The notes under the pieces were generated by a model. That model was given only the letters and a program-made list of their open reading frames with translations. It searched no databases and was not told the origin of the DNA. A program made the translations under genes and the position numbers. A DNA stretch of 62,000 nucleotides, from positions 125,743,891 to 125,805,890 of the forward strand of contig CM043947.1 of assembly GCA_014529385.2 (NCBI GenBank). Direction: 5' to 3'. The stretch comes from Adiantum capillus-veneris. Lineage: Eukaryota > Streptophyta > Polypodiopsida > Polypodiales > Pteridaceae. Below are positions 10,353-20,150 of this stretch, piece after piece; within the stretch, counting starts at the first letter, position 1, and the number at the start of each line of letters is the position of its first letter.

Positions 10353-10640
10353 ACGTCAATCGCGTGCCCTGAACACCCCTATCATTGCAAACAAAGTTTG
10401 CCAATGCTCGGTGTAATGGCAACATCCCATCCAGGTGCCAGTCGAACTACCTCCGCCTATGGCGTCAGTCTGTCGGGCGTAATTCCAAATCGAGCCGCCA
10501 ATTCCAAGTGAAAAGAAGTTGGCCTTGGCTCCTTCAAAAGAGCTTCCTGATCCTTCACTTTGCCCCAAAAGCGGCAAAGTTTGTACTTTCATTCATTAGA
10601 TTCGGTGCAGGTCCCACGCCATGTGGTACCAGTTCTGCTT
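10353..10640 (-). pseudogene. Element A gag-protease linker (decayed)
   Basis: Sequence between the element A zinc knuckle and the T1 insertion. It should encode the start of the protease because the other side of T1 (1608 leftward) continues with a protease end. The frames here carry several stops and no active-site DSG/DTG motif is legible, so only position and context support the call. Confidence 0.55.
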
Positions 10641-12213
10641 TTCTATCTGCCTTTTCTGCCACATTCCTCAGCTGCTCTCGAACTCTCAGACCTGTCATCG
10701 TCTTTATCATTCTGTTCTTTCTGTGCCTTATTAGGACACTTCGCAGAGATATGTCCATGTTCCCCGCATCCAAAGCACTTCCCCTCTCTGATGAAGCGAG
10801 CTCTCTCCTCAGGAGTAAGCTTGGGTCGTGCATCCTTTTTCTCTGGGTTGCTCTTTTTTCTTTCTACTTTCATTCCCAGAAGTCTGTTCGGCTCGTTGTG
10901 TCATGGCCTCATCTGTGGGGTAGGTCAGAGTGCCAGAGTGAATGGCAAAGCCCCGCTTCGCATGACTCATCAACTCCTAAATAGAAGCTGACTTCTAATC
11001 CAAGCAGTGATCTCGGATCTCTGTAGGTAGACCCAAAGTAAACCGTTCAATCTGTTCTCTGAACAAGATCTTCTTGAATGAAGAGGCGGGTAGAAATAGC
11101 TCCAGAATCTTTCACAGTAAGCATTTACTGTATCGCTCTTAGTCATCTGAAGATGGTTCCAAGCAGCTCGTATATCTCGTTCAAACTCTTGCATCAACCA
11201 AGAAGAAATAAAAAGCCTCTTAAATTTCAGCCATGTAACTGGCGCAGTCTTGTTTAAAAGAAGCGTGGACCACCAAGTACGAGCATTCCCCCTAAGGTAA
11301 GAGGTAGCTCTCCGAATCTTGGAGTGCTCTGAATAGCGTCCTCCAGCGAAAGCGATGTCAAACTGCTGTATAAAAGACAAAGCCTTTGAAGCATCTGAGT
11401 ATCCTGAAAAGTATCAAACTTGATCGAGTGGCCACCTTCCTTAAACTCTCGGACTTTCTTGCTTTTATCTTCGAGAAAGTCATACTGGTTGGCTTTGTAA
11501 AAATTCTTCTTGTTCGCATAAAACTTTCTGTCATCGGTATCTGAGCTGTCTGTAGACGAGTCCTCAGTAGAACTGTCAGTCTCTGGGCAAGATGTAGCCT
11601 TCTTTGCCTTTTTCTTGCCCTTTCCGAAGCGTTGTTATTGGCTTCGCTTTTTGCTTTTCGTGTCTTCTTCGCTCGAGTCCGAGGAGCTAGAAGAACTATC
11701 AGAAGAAGAAGAAGAAGAAGAACTGGGTACTCCTTCAAATCGAACACGCTTCTTCTGTTTCTTTGCCTTTTCAAAAGTCGACTGACGATCCAAATAACCT
11801 AAAAAGTCAGTGCTTTTCTTCTACTTTTTGCCGTGCTTTTTGGCTTTCTTTTGCGTGTCAAAAAGCTGAGCAATCCGTGCATCAACCACGTTCTCGAGTT
11901 CCTTCTCTGTATATTTTCTTGGAGGCAGAAGGTTTCTTGAGAGCGGGTTTCGAGAGTGGTGTTGTGGTTCTCTGCCACTCTGTCTGTACCTCTTCCAAAG
12001 AGGTCTAGTTCATATATTTGTCATCTTCGGATCCTTGGCAAAATTGAGCATCATCTTTGTTGCATCGCCGATCAACTGGCGACGCTCCATCTCTCTTTGC
12101 TCCGCTTGAGTAGGCCGAGGCGGGCCATACTCTCTGTGTGAATCTTCGTTGTGATCCCAGCCCGCATCTCCAAATGCAGAGGGAGTCAACTGATCATTGC
12201 CTGAAGCTATAGG
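10640..12213 (-). pseudogene. Element A Gag
   Basis: Gag of element A, readable on the minus strand in several frames. From 12213 leftward: an N-terminal part (AFGDAGWDHNEDSHREYGPP) with one stop near 12009; a basic and serine/acid-rich stretch (RVRFEGV followed by a long Ser/Asp run) around 11500-11760; the capsid-type gag domain at 10970-11380 (MSFIQQFDIAFAGGRYSEHS, ARTWWSTLLL, FERDIRAAW); and a CCHC zinc knuckle CFGCGEHGHISAKC at 10736-10777. Several frame changes and at least two stops show it is dead. The long Ser-rich charged segment ahead of the capsid domain is shared with element F, so it is a family trait. Confidence 0.85.
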
Positions 12214-12218
12214 TGCCG
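12214..12218. repeat. Target-site duplication of the solo LTR, left (TGCCG)
   Basis: TGCCG directly precedes the solo LTR and is repeated exactly at 12732-12736. Confidence 0.88.
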
Positions 12219-12731
12219 TGTCACAAAGTGATGACGTGGCGGACAGCAGAAACCCTAATTTCTGCCAAAAACCCTAAATTCCGAAAATCGCGGAGGCGGA
12301 TTATTAAAAAAAAAAAAAAAAAAATTGAAAAATGATGAGCGACGCGAATTTTGCTTTTGCTTTTTTTTATACAAAAAAAGAGAAAAGACTCTCTAAGAGA
12401 GAGAGAGAACTGATGCTTTTGATTTTAAAAGCTTTTGGGGCTCTGCTTTTGGGCATCCCTTGTAACCTTTAAATTAGTGGTGAGGGCCTCACTTCTCAAG
12501 GCATCTGGACGCAGAGTCTGAGAGTGAAACCCTAACCGCTCTCTTGTACTTTGATGATTGATTAATATAAAAAGAAATACCGAAAGGGGCGCCAGTCTTT
12601 GGGGCCAATATCTCTAGGCACGGAACTCCGCCGGGCCAGTGCAAATCTATTGTGATCTGTAAATTGTTTTGAAGTGGTTATTTGGTGCTGTCGCGGTTGA
12701 TTCTTGACTTGGAGTGTCCAAGTCTGTTACA
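12219..12731 (+). repeat. Inverted solo LTR of the element A family
   Basis: A 513-bp sequence with plus-strand ends TGTCAC and GTTACA. It is the reverse complement, with scattered differences, of the element A 5' LTR 12801-13335. A perfect 5-bp duplication (TGCCG) surrounds it, so it is a separate insertion in the element A leader that later lost its body by LTR-LTR recombination. It forms the left arm of a palindrome of about 0.5 kb per arm. Confidence 0.92.
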
Positions 12732-12736
12732 TGCCG
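12732..12736. repeat. Target-site duplication of the solo LTR, right (TGCCG)
   Basis: Exact copy of 12214-12218 directly right of the solo LTR. Confidence 0.88.
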
Positions 12737-12787
12737 CGGAAAAAAAATTTCAGGGATCGGATTTCCCGTAGAAGAGAAATCGGCCGT

Positions 12788-12799
12788 GCTCTGATACCA
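12788..12799 (-). other. Element A primer binding site (initiator Met tRNA)
   Basis: The minus strand reads TGGTATCAGAGC one base inside the 5' LTR. This is the standard complement of the plant initiator methionine tRNA 3' end and fixes the direction of element A. Confidence 0.93.
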
Positions 12800-12800
12800 C

Positions 12801-13335
12801 TGTAACAGACTTGGACACTCCAAGTCAAGAATCAACCGCGACAGCACCAAATAACCACTTCAAAACAATTCACAGATCACAATAGATTTGCACTGGCCCG
12901 GCGGAGTTCCGTGCCTAGAGATATTGGCTCAAAGACTGGCGCCCCTTTCGGTATTTCTTTTTGTATTAATCAATCATCAAAGTACAAGAGAGCGGTAAGG
13001 GTTTCACTCTCAGACTGTGTGTCCAAATGCTTTGAGAAGTGAGGTCCTCACCACTAATTTAAAGGTTACAAGGGATGCCCAAAAGCAGAGCCCCAAAAGC
13101 TTTTAAAATCAAAAGCAGTAGTCCTCTCTCTCTCTTTAGAGAGTCTTTTCTTTTTTTATATAAAAAAAAAGCAAAATTCGTGTCGCTCATCATTTCAATT
13201 TTTTATTTTTTATTTCTAAAGCCTCCCAATTTTCGGAAATTAGGGTTTCTGGCAGAAATTAGGGTTTGCAAGAATTTTAGGGTTTCTGGTAAAAATTAGG
13301 GTTTCTCCTATCCGCCACGTCATCACTTTGTGACA
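12801..13335 (-). repeat. Element A 5' LTR
   Basis: A 535-bp LTR with plus-strand ends TGTAAC and GTGACA. It is paired in inverted orientation with the solo LTR and related to the LTR fragments at 13336-13681 and 14883-15412. The primer site at its left edge marks it as the 5' LTR. The partner 3' LTR is outside the window. Confidence 0.92.
13055..13065 (-). promoter_or_regulatory. TATA-like box in element A 5' LTR
   Basis: The minus strand reads CCTTTAAATTAG, an AT-rich TATA-like stretch conserved in the related LTR of element C (CCCTTTAAATGAG). A TATA role is inferred from position inside the LTR and conservation. Confidence 0.35.
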
Positions 13336-13681
13336 ACACTCACTCTCAGACTCTGCGTCCAGATGCTCTGAGAAGTGAGCCCCTAAGACCACTTATAAAG
13401 GTTACAAGGGATGCCAAAAGCAGAACCCCAAAATCTCAAACTCAAAAGCAACTGTAATTCAAAAGCTGCCAAAATCAACCAGCGTAATTTCCGAAAATCC
13501 GTATGGAATGCCACGTCAGCAAACCAGTGCAAATTGCAGAGATCCGTACTACCTGCCACGTCAGCCTATCAACGCATTTTCCAACGGGAATTGCGGCGCG
13601 TTTTTCAGCTGTTGTTGCCATGTCATCAAGGGTTGTGTGTGTGTGTATCCGGGGTCACTTCCACGTCACCAGTTTGTGACA
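13336..13681 (-). repeat. Element B 3' LTR fragment
   Basis: Related to the LTRs of A and C: it has the same CTCACTCTCAGACTCTG block, the same GCCACGTCAG blocks and the same right end CAGTTTGTGACA. The left part of the LTR is missing exactly where element A starts, so A most likely inserted into it; the rest would lie left of the window. The purine tract at 13682 shows this is a 3' LTR of a minus-strand element. Confidence 0.78.
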
Positions 13682-13842
13682 TACCCCCCCTCTTGAAAGA
13701 ATTGTAATCGCCCTTGATTACGCCTACAAAACAAACAGAGGCCATAAATTGTCTTAGTAGACACTAACTATCAGAACTGACACACTAGACACCACATCTA
13801 GCACATGTACCAATTGACGGCGACGATGCGACGACGACACGC
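13682..13842 (-). mobile_element. Element B polypurine tract and 3' internal stub
   Basis: The plus strand TACCCCCCCTCTTGAAAG, a purine tract on the minus strand, follows the LTR. The next 130 bases match the same region in element C (GTAATCGCC...GATTACGCCT, TAGCACATGTACCAAT). The rest of B was replaced by element D at about 13843. Confidence 0.72.
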
Positions 13843-14521
13843 TGAAAATGCAGACGCTGAAATCTGCGTTTTCCGGGCTGAATCTGCAAACTTCGGTGGA
13901 TCTGACCATGCTGCGAGGATCTGTTGCGAGAAGGTGAGATTTGCGAGGTTTGGGACTTCTATTGCGGAGTCTGACTACTGAAAACTGAAAACGCTGGTAC
14001 AAGGGATGGTCTTGTTGCGGAGAATCTGCAAAACGCTATGTTGCTCTGTTGATCCAAAAACGCTAGGGCTGATTCTGAGATCTGCTGCAAAAACGCTAGG
14101 CTCCTGCTGCCGCCAGGCTCCTGCAAATGGAAATAGCTGGGCTGATCTGCAAAGCTCAAAACATTGGCTCTTGGTCTTGATCCTTAGCTGAAAACGCTAA
14201 GTTATCATGCCCGGGGGGGGGTCTTGCTGAGAAGGTGCTTTGTTGGATGTCATGTCCCTGCTGCCTCTTCTGCCAAAAAGTGCTAGCACTAGGTTTTCTT
14301 ATATACTTGCTGAGTCAAATTGCCCTACCCAGTTTCCCAAAAGAGATGGCTAAAATAGGGAAAATAGGTCTATGCACTGTAAAAAATTGCTCCTGATAGG
14401 TTCTCATGGTAATCTGTTGATCATGCTGCACGGTCTGTGAACAGACTCACAAAAGTGCCAGAACACTTCCTAAGCTAATTGGATTGAACCCATGTCAGCA
14501 TGGTTAGATGTGCATGTGACA
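13843..14521 (-). repeat. Element D 3' LTR (left edge approximate)
   Basis: A different LTR family, rich in AAAACGCT and GATCTGC words (for example 13980-14190). Its right end is GCATGTGACA at 14521, followed by a purine tract on the minus strand (CTTTGGAAAGGAGGGGAT). The left edge is placed where similarity between B and C stops and a TG occurs; it may be off by some tens of bases. Confidence 0.6.
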
Positions 14522-14882
14522 TCCCCTCCTTTCCAAAGTGAGGTACTGGTACCGAGCTATATGGCGTCGAGGGAGATCGCCAACAGCGTTTGGAATCCTT
14601 GGAAGGACTCTTCGCCGGCCCACTCTGATGCGTGGGTCATGTGATACTTGAACTTCATAAAGGTCTGCACCGCTTGCTTCTTTGGCCCGCGCCGAAAGCG
14701 ACACAAAGTTATCTGTGGCTCCTTCAATGCTTCAACTTTGTCTATGGTCATGCGTCTACCTTCTTCAAGAATCTCCGAGGATAAAAATTCCTGAACCCAC
14801 TTCCAACATAAAAACATGAACATACCCATTCCATGTAAAGTGACTAGAAAAATGCTAGTCTTTCTTTAAAGATTGTGCATGT
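14522..14882 (-). pseudogene. Element D pol C-terminus fragment, possible chromodomain
   Basis: An open minus-strand frame ends at 14557 and contains FRRGPKKQAVQTFMKFKYHM followed by a Trp and acidic residues (EWAGEESFQGF). This resembles the core of a chromodomain tail of gypsy integrases (aromatic-rich VKWKG...W.E pattern), but the match is weak. Its position just before the purine tract and LTR is where such a tail belongs. Upstream sequence is missing, cut by element C at 14883. Confidence 0.45.
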
Positions 14883-15412
14883 TGTAACAGACTTAGACAC
14901 TCCAAGTCGAGAATCTACCGCAACACCACAAGAAATCACTTCAAACAGTTCACAGTTCACAATTGATTCGACACTGGCCCGGCGGAGTTCTGTGCCTAGC
15001 GATGTTGGCCCCAAAGACTGGCGTCCCTTTCGGTATTTCTTTCTGTATTAATCTGCAACTTAAAGCACAAGCAAGTGGGAGGCTCTCACTCTCAGACTCT
15101 GTGTCGAGATGCTATGAGAAGTGGGAGGCCTGCCCACTCATTTAAAGGGTTTACAAGGGATGCCAAAAGCAGAGCCCCAAAAGCTGGTAAATCAAAAGCT
15201 TTTAAACTAAAGATTGCTCTGCTTTTTTCCGTACGCTGCTGCCACGTCAGCATCCCGCAAAGGCGCCGCAAATTCCGGAGATGTCCGTGCGGGCTTGCCA
15301 TGTCAGCAAAACAGCACAATTTCCGGTGTTGTATTTCAACCAGGCTGCATTCCATGCCAAGAGAGGATGTGTGTGTGTGAGTACTGGGCAGCTACGTCAC
15401 CAGTTTGTGACA
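14883..15412 (-). repeat. Element C 3' LTR
   Basis: A 530-bp LTR with plus-strand ends TGTAACAGAC and TTTGTGACA, closely related to the element A LTR. To its right follows TACCCCCCTCTTGAAAG, the purine tract of a minus-strand element. Confidence 0.88.
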
Positions 15413-16514
15413 TACCCCCCTCTTGAAAGCATTGTAATCGCCCTCGACTACGCCTGCAAAACAGACAAAAGTCATTAACTGTTTTAACACACTGACTGTT
15501 AGTACCGACGCACTAGGAACACACATCTAGCACATGTACCAATCGACAGTCACATCACACGACATCACATGACAAATCACATTCAATATTCATTCGGATC
15601 TCAAACCATGATTTATCAACAATGCATTTAGCAATCGCATCTAAATCCCACTGAGGACCTCATAGATGCCCGATTGACTAATCCCTATTGCAACCATGTC
15701 TATCGAGATCATTCATACCAAAATGCTGCAGTCATTTCGTCTATCAGTTCCTGCACTTAAACAAGTCAAAAACAAATCAGTATCATATTATCGGGAATTC
15801 CATTTCATAAAGTCATTACAGCAAAATACTGTCAGCTCTTAGTATCCCTGAAGCTCAAAGAGACATCAGTGACTCTAGTATCTAAGATCGAGGCATCTGT
15901 TGACAAAGGAGTGGAGTAACTCCCCTCTTAGGCATACCCAATGCACCAGATTTCCGGCCAAGCTGAATTCGGGGTTCCAATTAGAATAGATTATGCTAAA
16001 CCAAAAGCTTCAAAGTAAAGTTTCACAATCTGAGAAGTATCTGCTAGGTCCTCCTCCTCCATCCACTTCGCATCCAATGCATGATAGTTCTTGAATTTAA
16101 CCAAGAACCGCCTTATCACTTTACCCTTAATCTTTCTATCTGTTCTGGAACAAGGATCTCCTCGTTTTCTTCCACTTCGGGTTGCTGATCAGGCTCCCCA
16201 TCTTCGGGCACATCGCCTTTAAAAAGCCTAAGGAGACTCACATGAAAAGCATTGTGAATCCTCCAAGTTTCGGGCAGCTTCAACTCTGACAAGATGTTAG
16301 CCCACTGCATCTGCTTTTCTGAAAGCTGCTTTTGTGACAAGTAGTAGCATAACCTCTGATGATCGGTGAAGACCGTAAAGTCGGCTCCGAGTAGGTAATG
16401 TCGCCACTGAGTAAGAGCATGGATAACCGCCATAAGCTCTTTCTCATAAATCTGTGCTATCAATTCCGGCCTTGAAAACAATCAGCTCTCATAGGCAATG
16501 ACATGACCTTCAAA
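15413..16514 (-). mobile_element. Element C internal region with a large pol deletion
   Basis: Between the purine tract (15413-15428) and about 15990 no coding sequence is seen. From 15991 to 16513 the minus strand encodes the pol 3' end. Everything upstream of RNase H (gag, protease, RT) is missing, and most of integrase is deleted inside the frame. It is a close relative of element A. Confidence 0.82.
15991..16513 (-). pseudogene. Element C RNase H joined to integrase tail and chromodomain
   Basis: The frame 16116-16481 begins in RNase H (FSRPELIAQIYEKELMAVIH, FTDHQRLCYYLSQKQ) and passes without break into an integrase C-terminal motif (ETWRIHNAFHVSLLRLFKG), so an internal in-frame deletion removed the integrase core. 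After a one-base shift near 16120 the other frame gives GKVIRRFLVKFKNYHALDAK and W-M-E-E-E-D-L, a chromodomain, ending at a stop at 15991-15993. A TGA interrupts the frame at 16482. Chromodomains guide integration of chromoviruses. This supports assigning A, B and C to the chromoviruses. Confidence 0.85.
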
Positions 16515-16769
16515 AGCTTCTGGTCCAAAAAGCAATGCCAAAAGCTGCAAGCACAATTTTCGAAAATCTGCCATGTCATCAGTTTTGGCGTGTGTCCGGA
16601 TCCTGCTCTATTTTAATCCTTTATGTCACTTGGGGCCCCATCGGACGGGGTCCCCATAAGTTGGGAGGACTTCTTCTATTACTTGTTCTTCTTAGGGTTT
16701 AGGGCCCTCGGCCGGCATCTGTAAGTTGGCTCCATTCTTTAGGCTTTGACACGTCAGCAGTTTGTTACA
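16515..16769 (-). repeat. LTR remnant, right edge of element C
   Basis: It contains fragments of the A/C LTR (GCCAAAAGCTGC, ATCTGCCATGTCATCAG) and ends GTCAGCAGTTTGTTACA, close to the family LTR end. It is probably the remains of the element C 5' LTR brought next to RNase H by the deletion. Confidence 0.55.
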
Positions 16770-17571
16770 GTGTGTGCGGTTTATCGGTGATTACTGCAAC
16801 TTGCGGTATCCTTGGCATCAGCTTGGTCGTTTCATTTGAGCATGAGACCTACAGGAGACCTTTCATTCAAGTCTGACGTTGCACTTGTGACTCTAGAGGC
16901 AGTACGACTTGTGGTTTGATCGGCACATATCATTATGAGTGGATCTACGAGAGATGGCCGCAACATCTGCATATGGGAACATCAACTTCACAGAGACCAT
17001 TGGCTGGTGGACTTACCGTTAAACCCTAGTACGGCAACTACATTGCCTATAGAGGAGCTTTTTATTGGCCTTGATCTTCCAACAAAGCTTTGGACTTCCT
17101 TGGAAAGTTGTCTGCAAGATGCAAGGGGATCATGCAAGTCTCGCCTACTTGGTTGGTAGTACACTTGCTCTCCTTCTCTAAATTCTCCTAATCGTTTGGA
17201 TTCTTAATTTCAAAGTTGTATACACTCACCCTCCATAAGTTTACAGCATACACATCCCTTGCCTGAGAAAATGTGATCTCCCAGCTCGGCAAGAGGATAG
17301 TCACTCTTTAACTCGCAGTTAGGTGGCACTATCAGCATGGATCGTGCTTTGGTTGACACCGGAGGATTAGAGGCACGAGATATAAACATGATGAGCGCCA
17401 ACATCTTGGTATGGCCACCCCTCTTCTCAAAGGATGACCACGGCACAAACATCTTGGTCTAGCTATCCCTCTTCTCAGAGGACGACCACAGTGGAGATTG
17501 CTTAGTCTCACTTGGATGCTCGAGCTACTAACAGGACACCATCCAAAAGTCGTCCATGAAGCCTATTGATG
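16770..17571. other. No gene recognised
   Basis: Unique-looking sequence without a recognisable product. An open plus-strand stretch (16935-17159, 74 codons) resembles nothing I know. A short repeated phrase (AACATCTTGGT...CTCTTCTCA...GACCACG) occurs twice at about 17400-17490. Confidence 0.5.
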
Positions 17572-18024
17572 ATTGTTACAACACACGAAAGAGTGACAAC
17601 GGTGCAAACTTCTCGGTCTGACCTTCTTCAAGTGTTTGTGAATCAATCGACTAGCCACATTGGGTTGCGGCTTCTTCCTCTATTCTTCATATGAGTGACC
17701 ACAAATCTTCTTCAATAGGATTGGACATTTGAAAGCCTGTTGACACTCCTATATGATTGTCAAGTCCATGACAAGAGTTGTTTCTACACACTTCGGGACA
17801 TCTTTCTTAGAGCAATATACACACTTGGCCCGCTGAGTAAAGCAATTTCTTACACAGTGCATCTAGATGGAGATCTTTTGGCAGTTGTGGGAGTTCCCTA
17901 GATTCCTACTACATGGAGTATCGTCCTCTTATGGACACCGTGGCAAACATCTTCATTCAAGGCCTCACATCTTTGGTTTTTGGCAGTCCACTCTGTTGCT
18001 TCACTTAAGATTAGACATACTTAT
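17572..18024. repeat. Tandem duplication, copy 1
   Basis: This 453-bp unit is repeated at 18031-18486. Both start ATTGTTACA and end ACATACTTAT or GCATACTTAT. Copy 1 contains an extra stretch near its start and lacks a few bases in the middle relative to copy 2. Confidence 0.9.
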
Positions 18025-18030
18025 ACGATA

Positions 18031-18486
18031 ATTGTTACAGCACACAAAAGAGTGACAACGGTGCAAACTTCTTGGTCTATCCTTGGAGTTTTTGTGAATC
18101 AACCGACTAGCCACGTTGGGTTGCGGCTTGTTCCTCTTTTCTTCATATGAGTGACCACAAATCTTCTTCGATAGGATTGGACATCTGAAAGCCCGTCGAC
18201 ACTTCTATATGACTATCAAGTCTATGACAAGAGTTGTTTCTACACACACTTCGGGACATCTTTCTTAGAGAAGTATACACACTTGGCCCGCCGAGTAAAG
18301 GAGTTTCTTACACAGTGCATCTAGATGGAGATCTTTTGGCAATTATGGGAGTTCCCCAAATTCCTGCTATACTCATGGAGTATCATCCTCTTATGGACAC
18401 CGTAGCAAACATCTTCATTCAAGGCCTCACATCTTTGGCTTTTGGCAGTCCACTCTATTGCTTCACTTAAGATTAGGCATACTTAT
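18031..18486. repeat. Tandem duplication, copy 2
   Basis: This 456-bp unit is similar to copy 1. It contains a 78-codon open plus-strand stretch (18234-18470); in copy 1 the matching frame is broken by a stop after LLAVVGVP. The frame resembles no family I recognise. Confidence 0.9.
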
Positions 18487-18710
18487 ATGGCTAGTGTGAT
18501 CCCGAGCTCGCCACCCACATGCATGTGCATTGTAGGTTGCATCTGGTTTGAGCCGAGCCACTCTGGCGGACACACACCCTTCCACTTCCCCTGATTCCCA
18601 CTTTTAGTATCGTGGAGTCCCATATAGTGCTAGTAAACTTGGGCTTTGTTGCCTAAATACGCACCTCCTTCATCCTAGCACAAGTTGTATCTGTTACAAG
18701 GTACCCCCCC

Positions 18711-18745
<35 letters not shown>

Positions 18746-19384
18746 GTAAGAGAGGGGGCTGTATTCTGTGTACATAAGAGACCTGTGGAGATGCACAATG
18801 GCCCATAACCCAACGAAGTACAGAAGTGGGCGAACAAGGTGTGAACTATATGTATGTCAAGGTGGCCTATATGATGAATGTAAAAGGAACAACTGTGGAG
18901 GTGCATAATGCCATGTGATGTGAAAAGAACCGACTTTCTCGCCCATCTGCAAAGAAAGACGCATCGACGCTGCTCCACTACCCTGGAGATGAGATAGGTT
19001 TGCACTCTATCATACCAAATGCTTCCAACAACTCTTGGAAATAGCACTCCTAAGAGAGAAAGATGCCCCTCTGTCTGCCATACCTTAATCCAAGAAAGTA
19101 GTCAAGCAAGCTGAGTTGAAGATTGATAATGCACCATCCCATCTACTTTCACTTTGGTAAGTTGTTCTTTACCAGGGTACCCAGGGGACTATAACCTGTT
19201 AACATCGTACAATGTCCCTTAATCTCTCTTTCTTTAATACATTCCCTCTACCTATTGCATGCTCTCCTAATTGCCTCATGAGAGAATTAAAGCTGCTATT
19301 AAAACCAATTGCATCACAAATTCCAAACTTTGTTTTATACGCAATATAACATGAAATCTTGGAGGGTAACCTTAAAAGACTCAC
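18487..19384. other. Probable intron sequence with C-tract and (CT)n
   Basis: No coding exon found. It contains an uninterrupted run of 18 C (18704-18721) followed by (CT)n to 18745. It lies on the 3' side of G3BP-like exon 2 and may be intron. Its minus-strand frames do not continue the NTF2 domain. Confidence 0.5.
18704..18745. repeat. Poly-C plus (CT)n microsatellite
   Basis: Eighteen C followed by about twelve CT units. Confidence 0.97.
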
Positions 19385-19829
19385 ATCTTGAGTCTCTGCA
19401 ATTTGCATTTGGTCAGCATCAGCCCGAGCAAGACGACTTGCATCTGCATAGAACCGATAGGCATATTGAGGCATCTGATGGAGGACATTGTAATACTGAG
19501 TGACAAATGTGTTAGCCACCTGCACAATAGGATAAGCATTAAGAGTCATATCATCAAATAGGGACACAAAGATGCATAAAAATCTTATTGGGCCTTCACC
19601 CATTTATATAAATAAGCCAGAGGTATATGCTTATGTGTGTATGTCATGTGTAACTGCCTAGTAAGAAGATCGCCAAGGAAATAACAAACGTGCAAAAATG
19701 CATATTTACAAGCATTGCTTGGTGAAAGATGTCCCATCCTAGCCAGAAAACACCACATGGGAATGGAAATACATGGAAATAGATTCATACCATCTGTGCA
19801 GGCACCGAGCCAGGAGACCCCATCATTGC
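19385..19829 (-). CDS. G3BP-like NTF2-domain RNA-binding protein, first two coding exons (partial)
   Basis: Two spliced minus-strand exons. Exon 1, 19791-19829, follows acceptor TTTTTGACAG, starts at ATG 19826 (MMGSPGSVPAQM) and ends at donor GTATGA. Exon 2, 19385-19519, follows acceptor TTGTGCAG and encodes VANTFVTQYYNVLHQMPQYA and YRFYADASRLARADADQMQI, then AETQD before donor GTGAGT. The exons join in frame. This is the N-terminal start of the NTF2-like domain of plant G3BP-type stress-granule proteins, which typically continue with the rest of NTF2 and an RRM. Those later exons are not seen to the left within the window, so they lie beyond the gypsy stack or are lost. This is the only host gene supported here. 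A truncated gene copy remains possible. Confidence 0.8.
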
Positions 19830-20080
19830 CTGTCAAAAACATAGAAGAAACTTGTTAGACTTGGATAGTATAATCTGTAAAATTTTCCACACAAATGAGT
19901 TCTAAACCCACAGAAAAATGAATTTGAGAAATTGCACAAGGCTTGAACGCAGAGATTCCTGAACATAAAGGGTTATACAGTGACCCAGACGGACAAAAAA
20001 AAACAGACTTCGATATACACAAGCATGATGCATTTATCCAATTACGCACAAAAGGGCAATCATCCAATTACGCACAAATG

Positions 20081-20128
<48 letters not shown>

Positions 20129-20150
20129 GTGCAATAACTTAGGAGTCTAG

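Larger units (their letters stand above)
1..13335 (-). mobile_element. Chromovirus-like Ty3/gypsy element A (interrupted, 3' end outside window)
   Basis: An old Ty3/gypsy element read on the minus strand. From right to left it shows a 5' LTR (12801-13335), a Met-tRNA primer site, a short leader split by a solo LTR, gag with one zinc knuckle, and the start of protease. T1 (1609-10352) then interrupts it, and protease end, RT and RNase H follow down to base 1. Integrase and the 3' LTR must lie left of the window. The reading frames on the two sides of T1 belong together: protease-type residues (LLGIPWYHKNYAVVDY) lie directly left of T1 and gag with zinc knuckle lies right of it. Stops and frameshifts show the copy is dead. 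Fragment C, a relative, ends in a chromodomain, so A was probably a chromovirus; that last step is inference. Confidence 0.88.

Noticed and set aside
10385-10984. 199-codon plus-strand frame
   Set aside because: It runs antisense to element A gag and zinc knuckle, has no recognisable domain and reflects the codon composition of the opposite strand.
12788-12799. Possible tRNA gene fragment (TGGTATCAGAGC)
   Set aside because: No cloverleaf around it or at 48774-48785; each sits directly beside an LTR, so it is a primer binding site.
18694-19047. 117-codon minus-strand frame downstream of the G3BP-like exon
   Set aside because: It runs into the (CT)n/poly-C tract, and its sequence does not continue the NTF2 domain; not accepted as exon.
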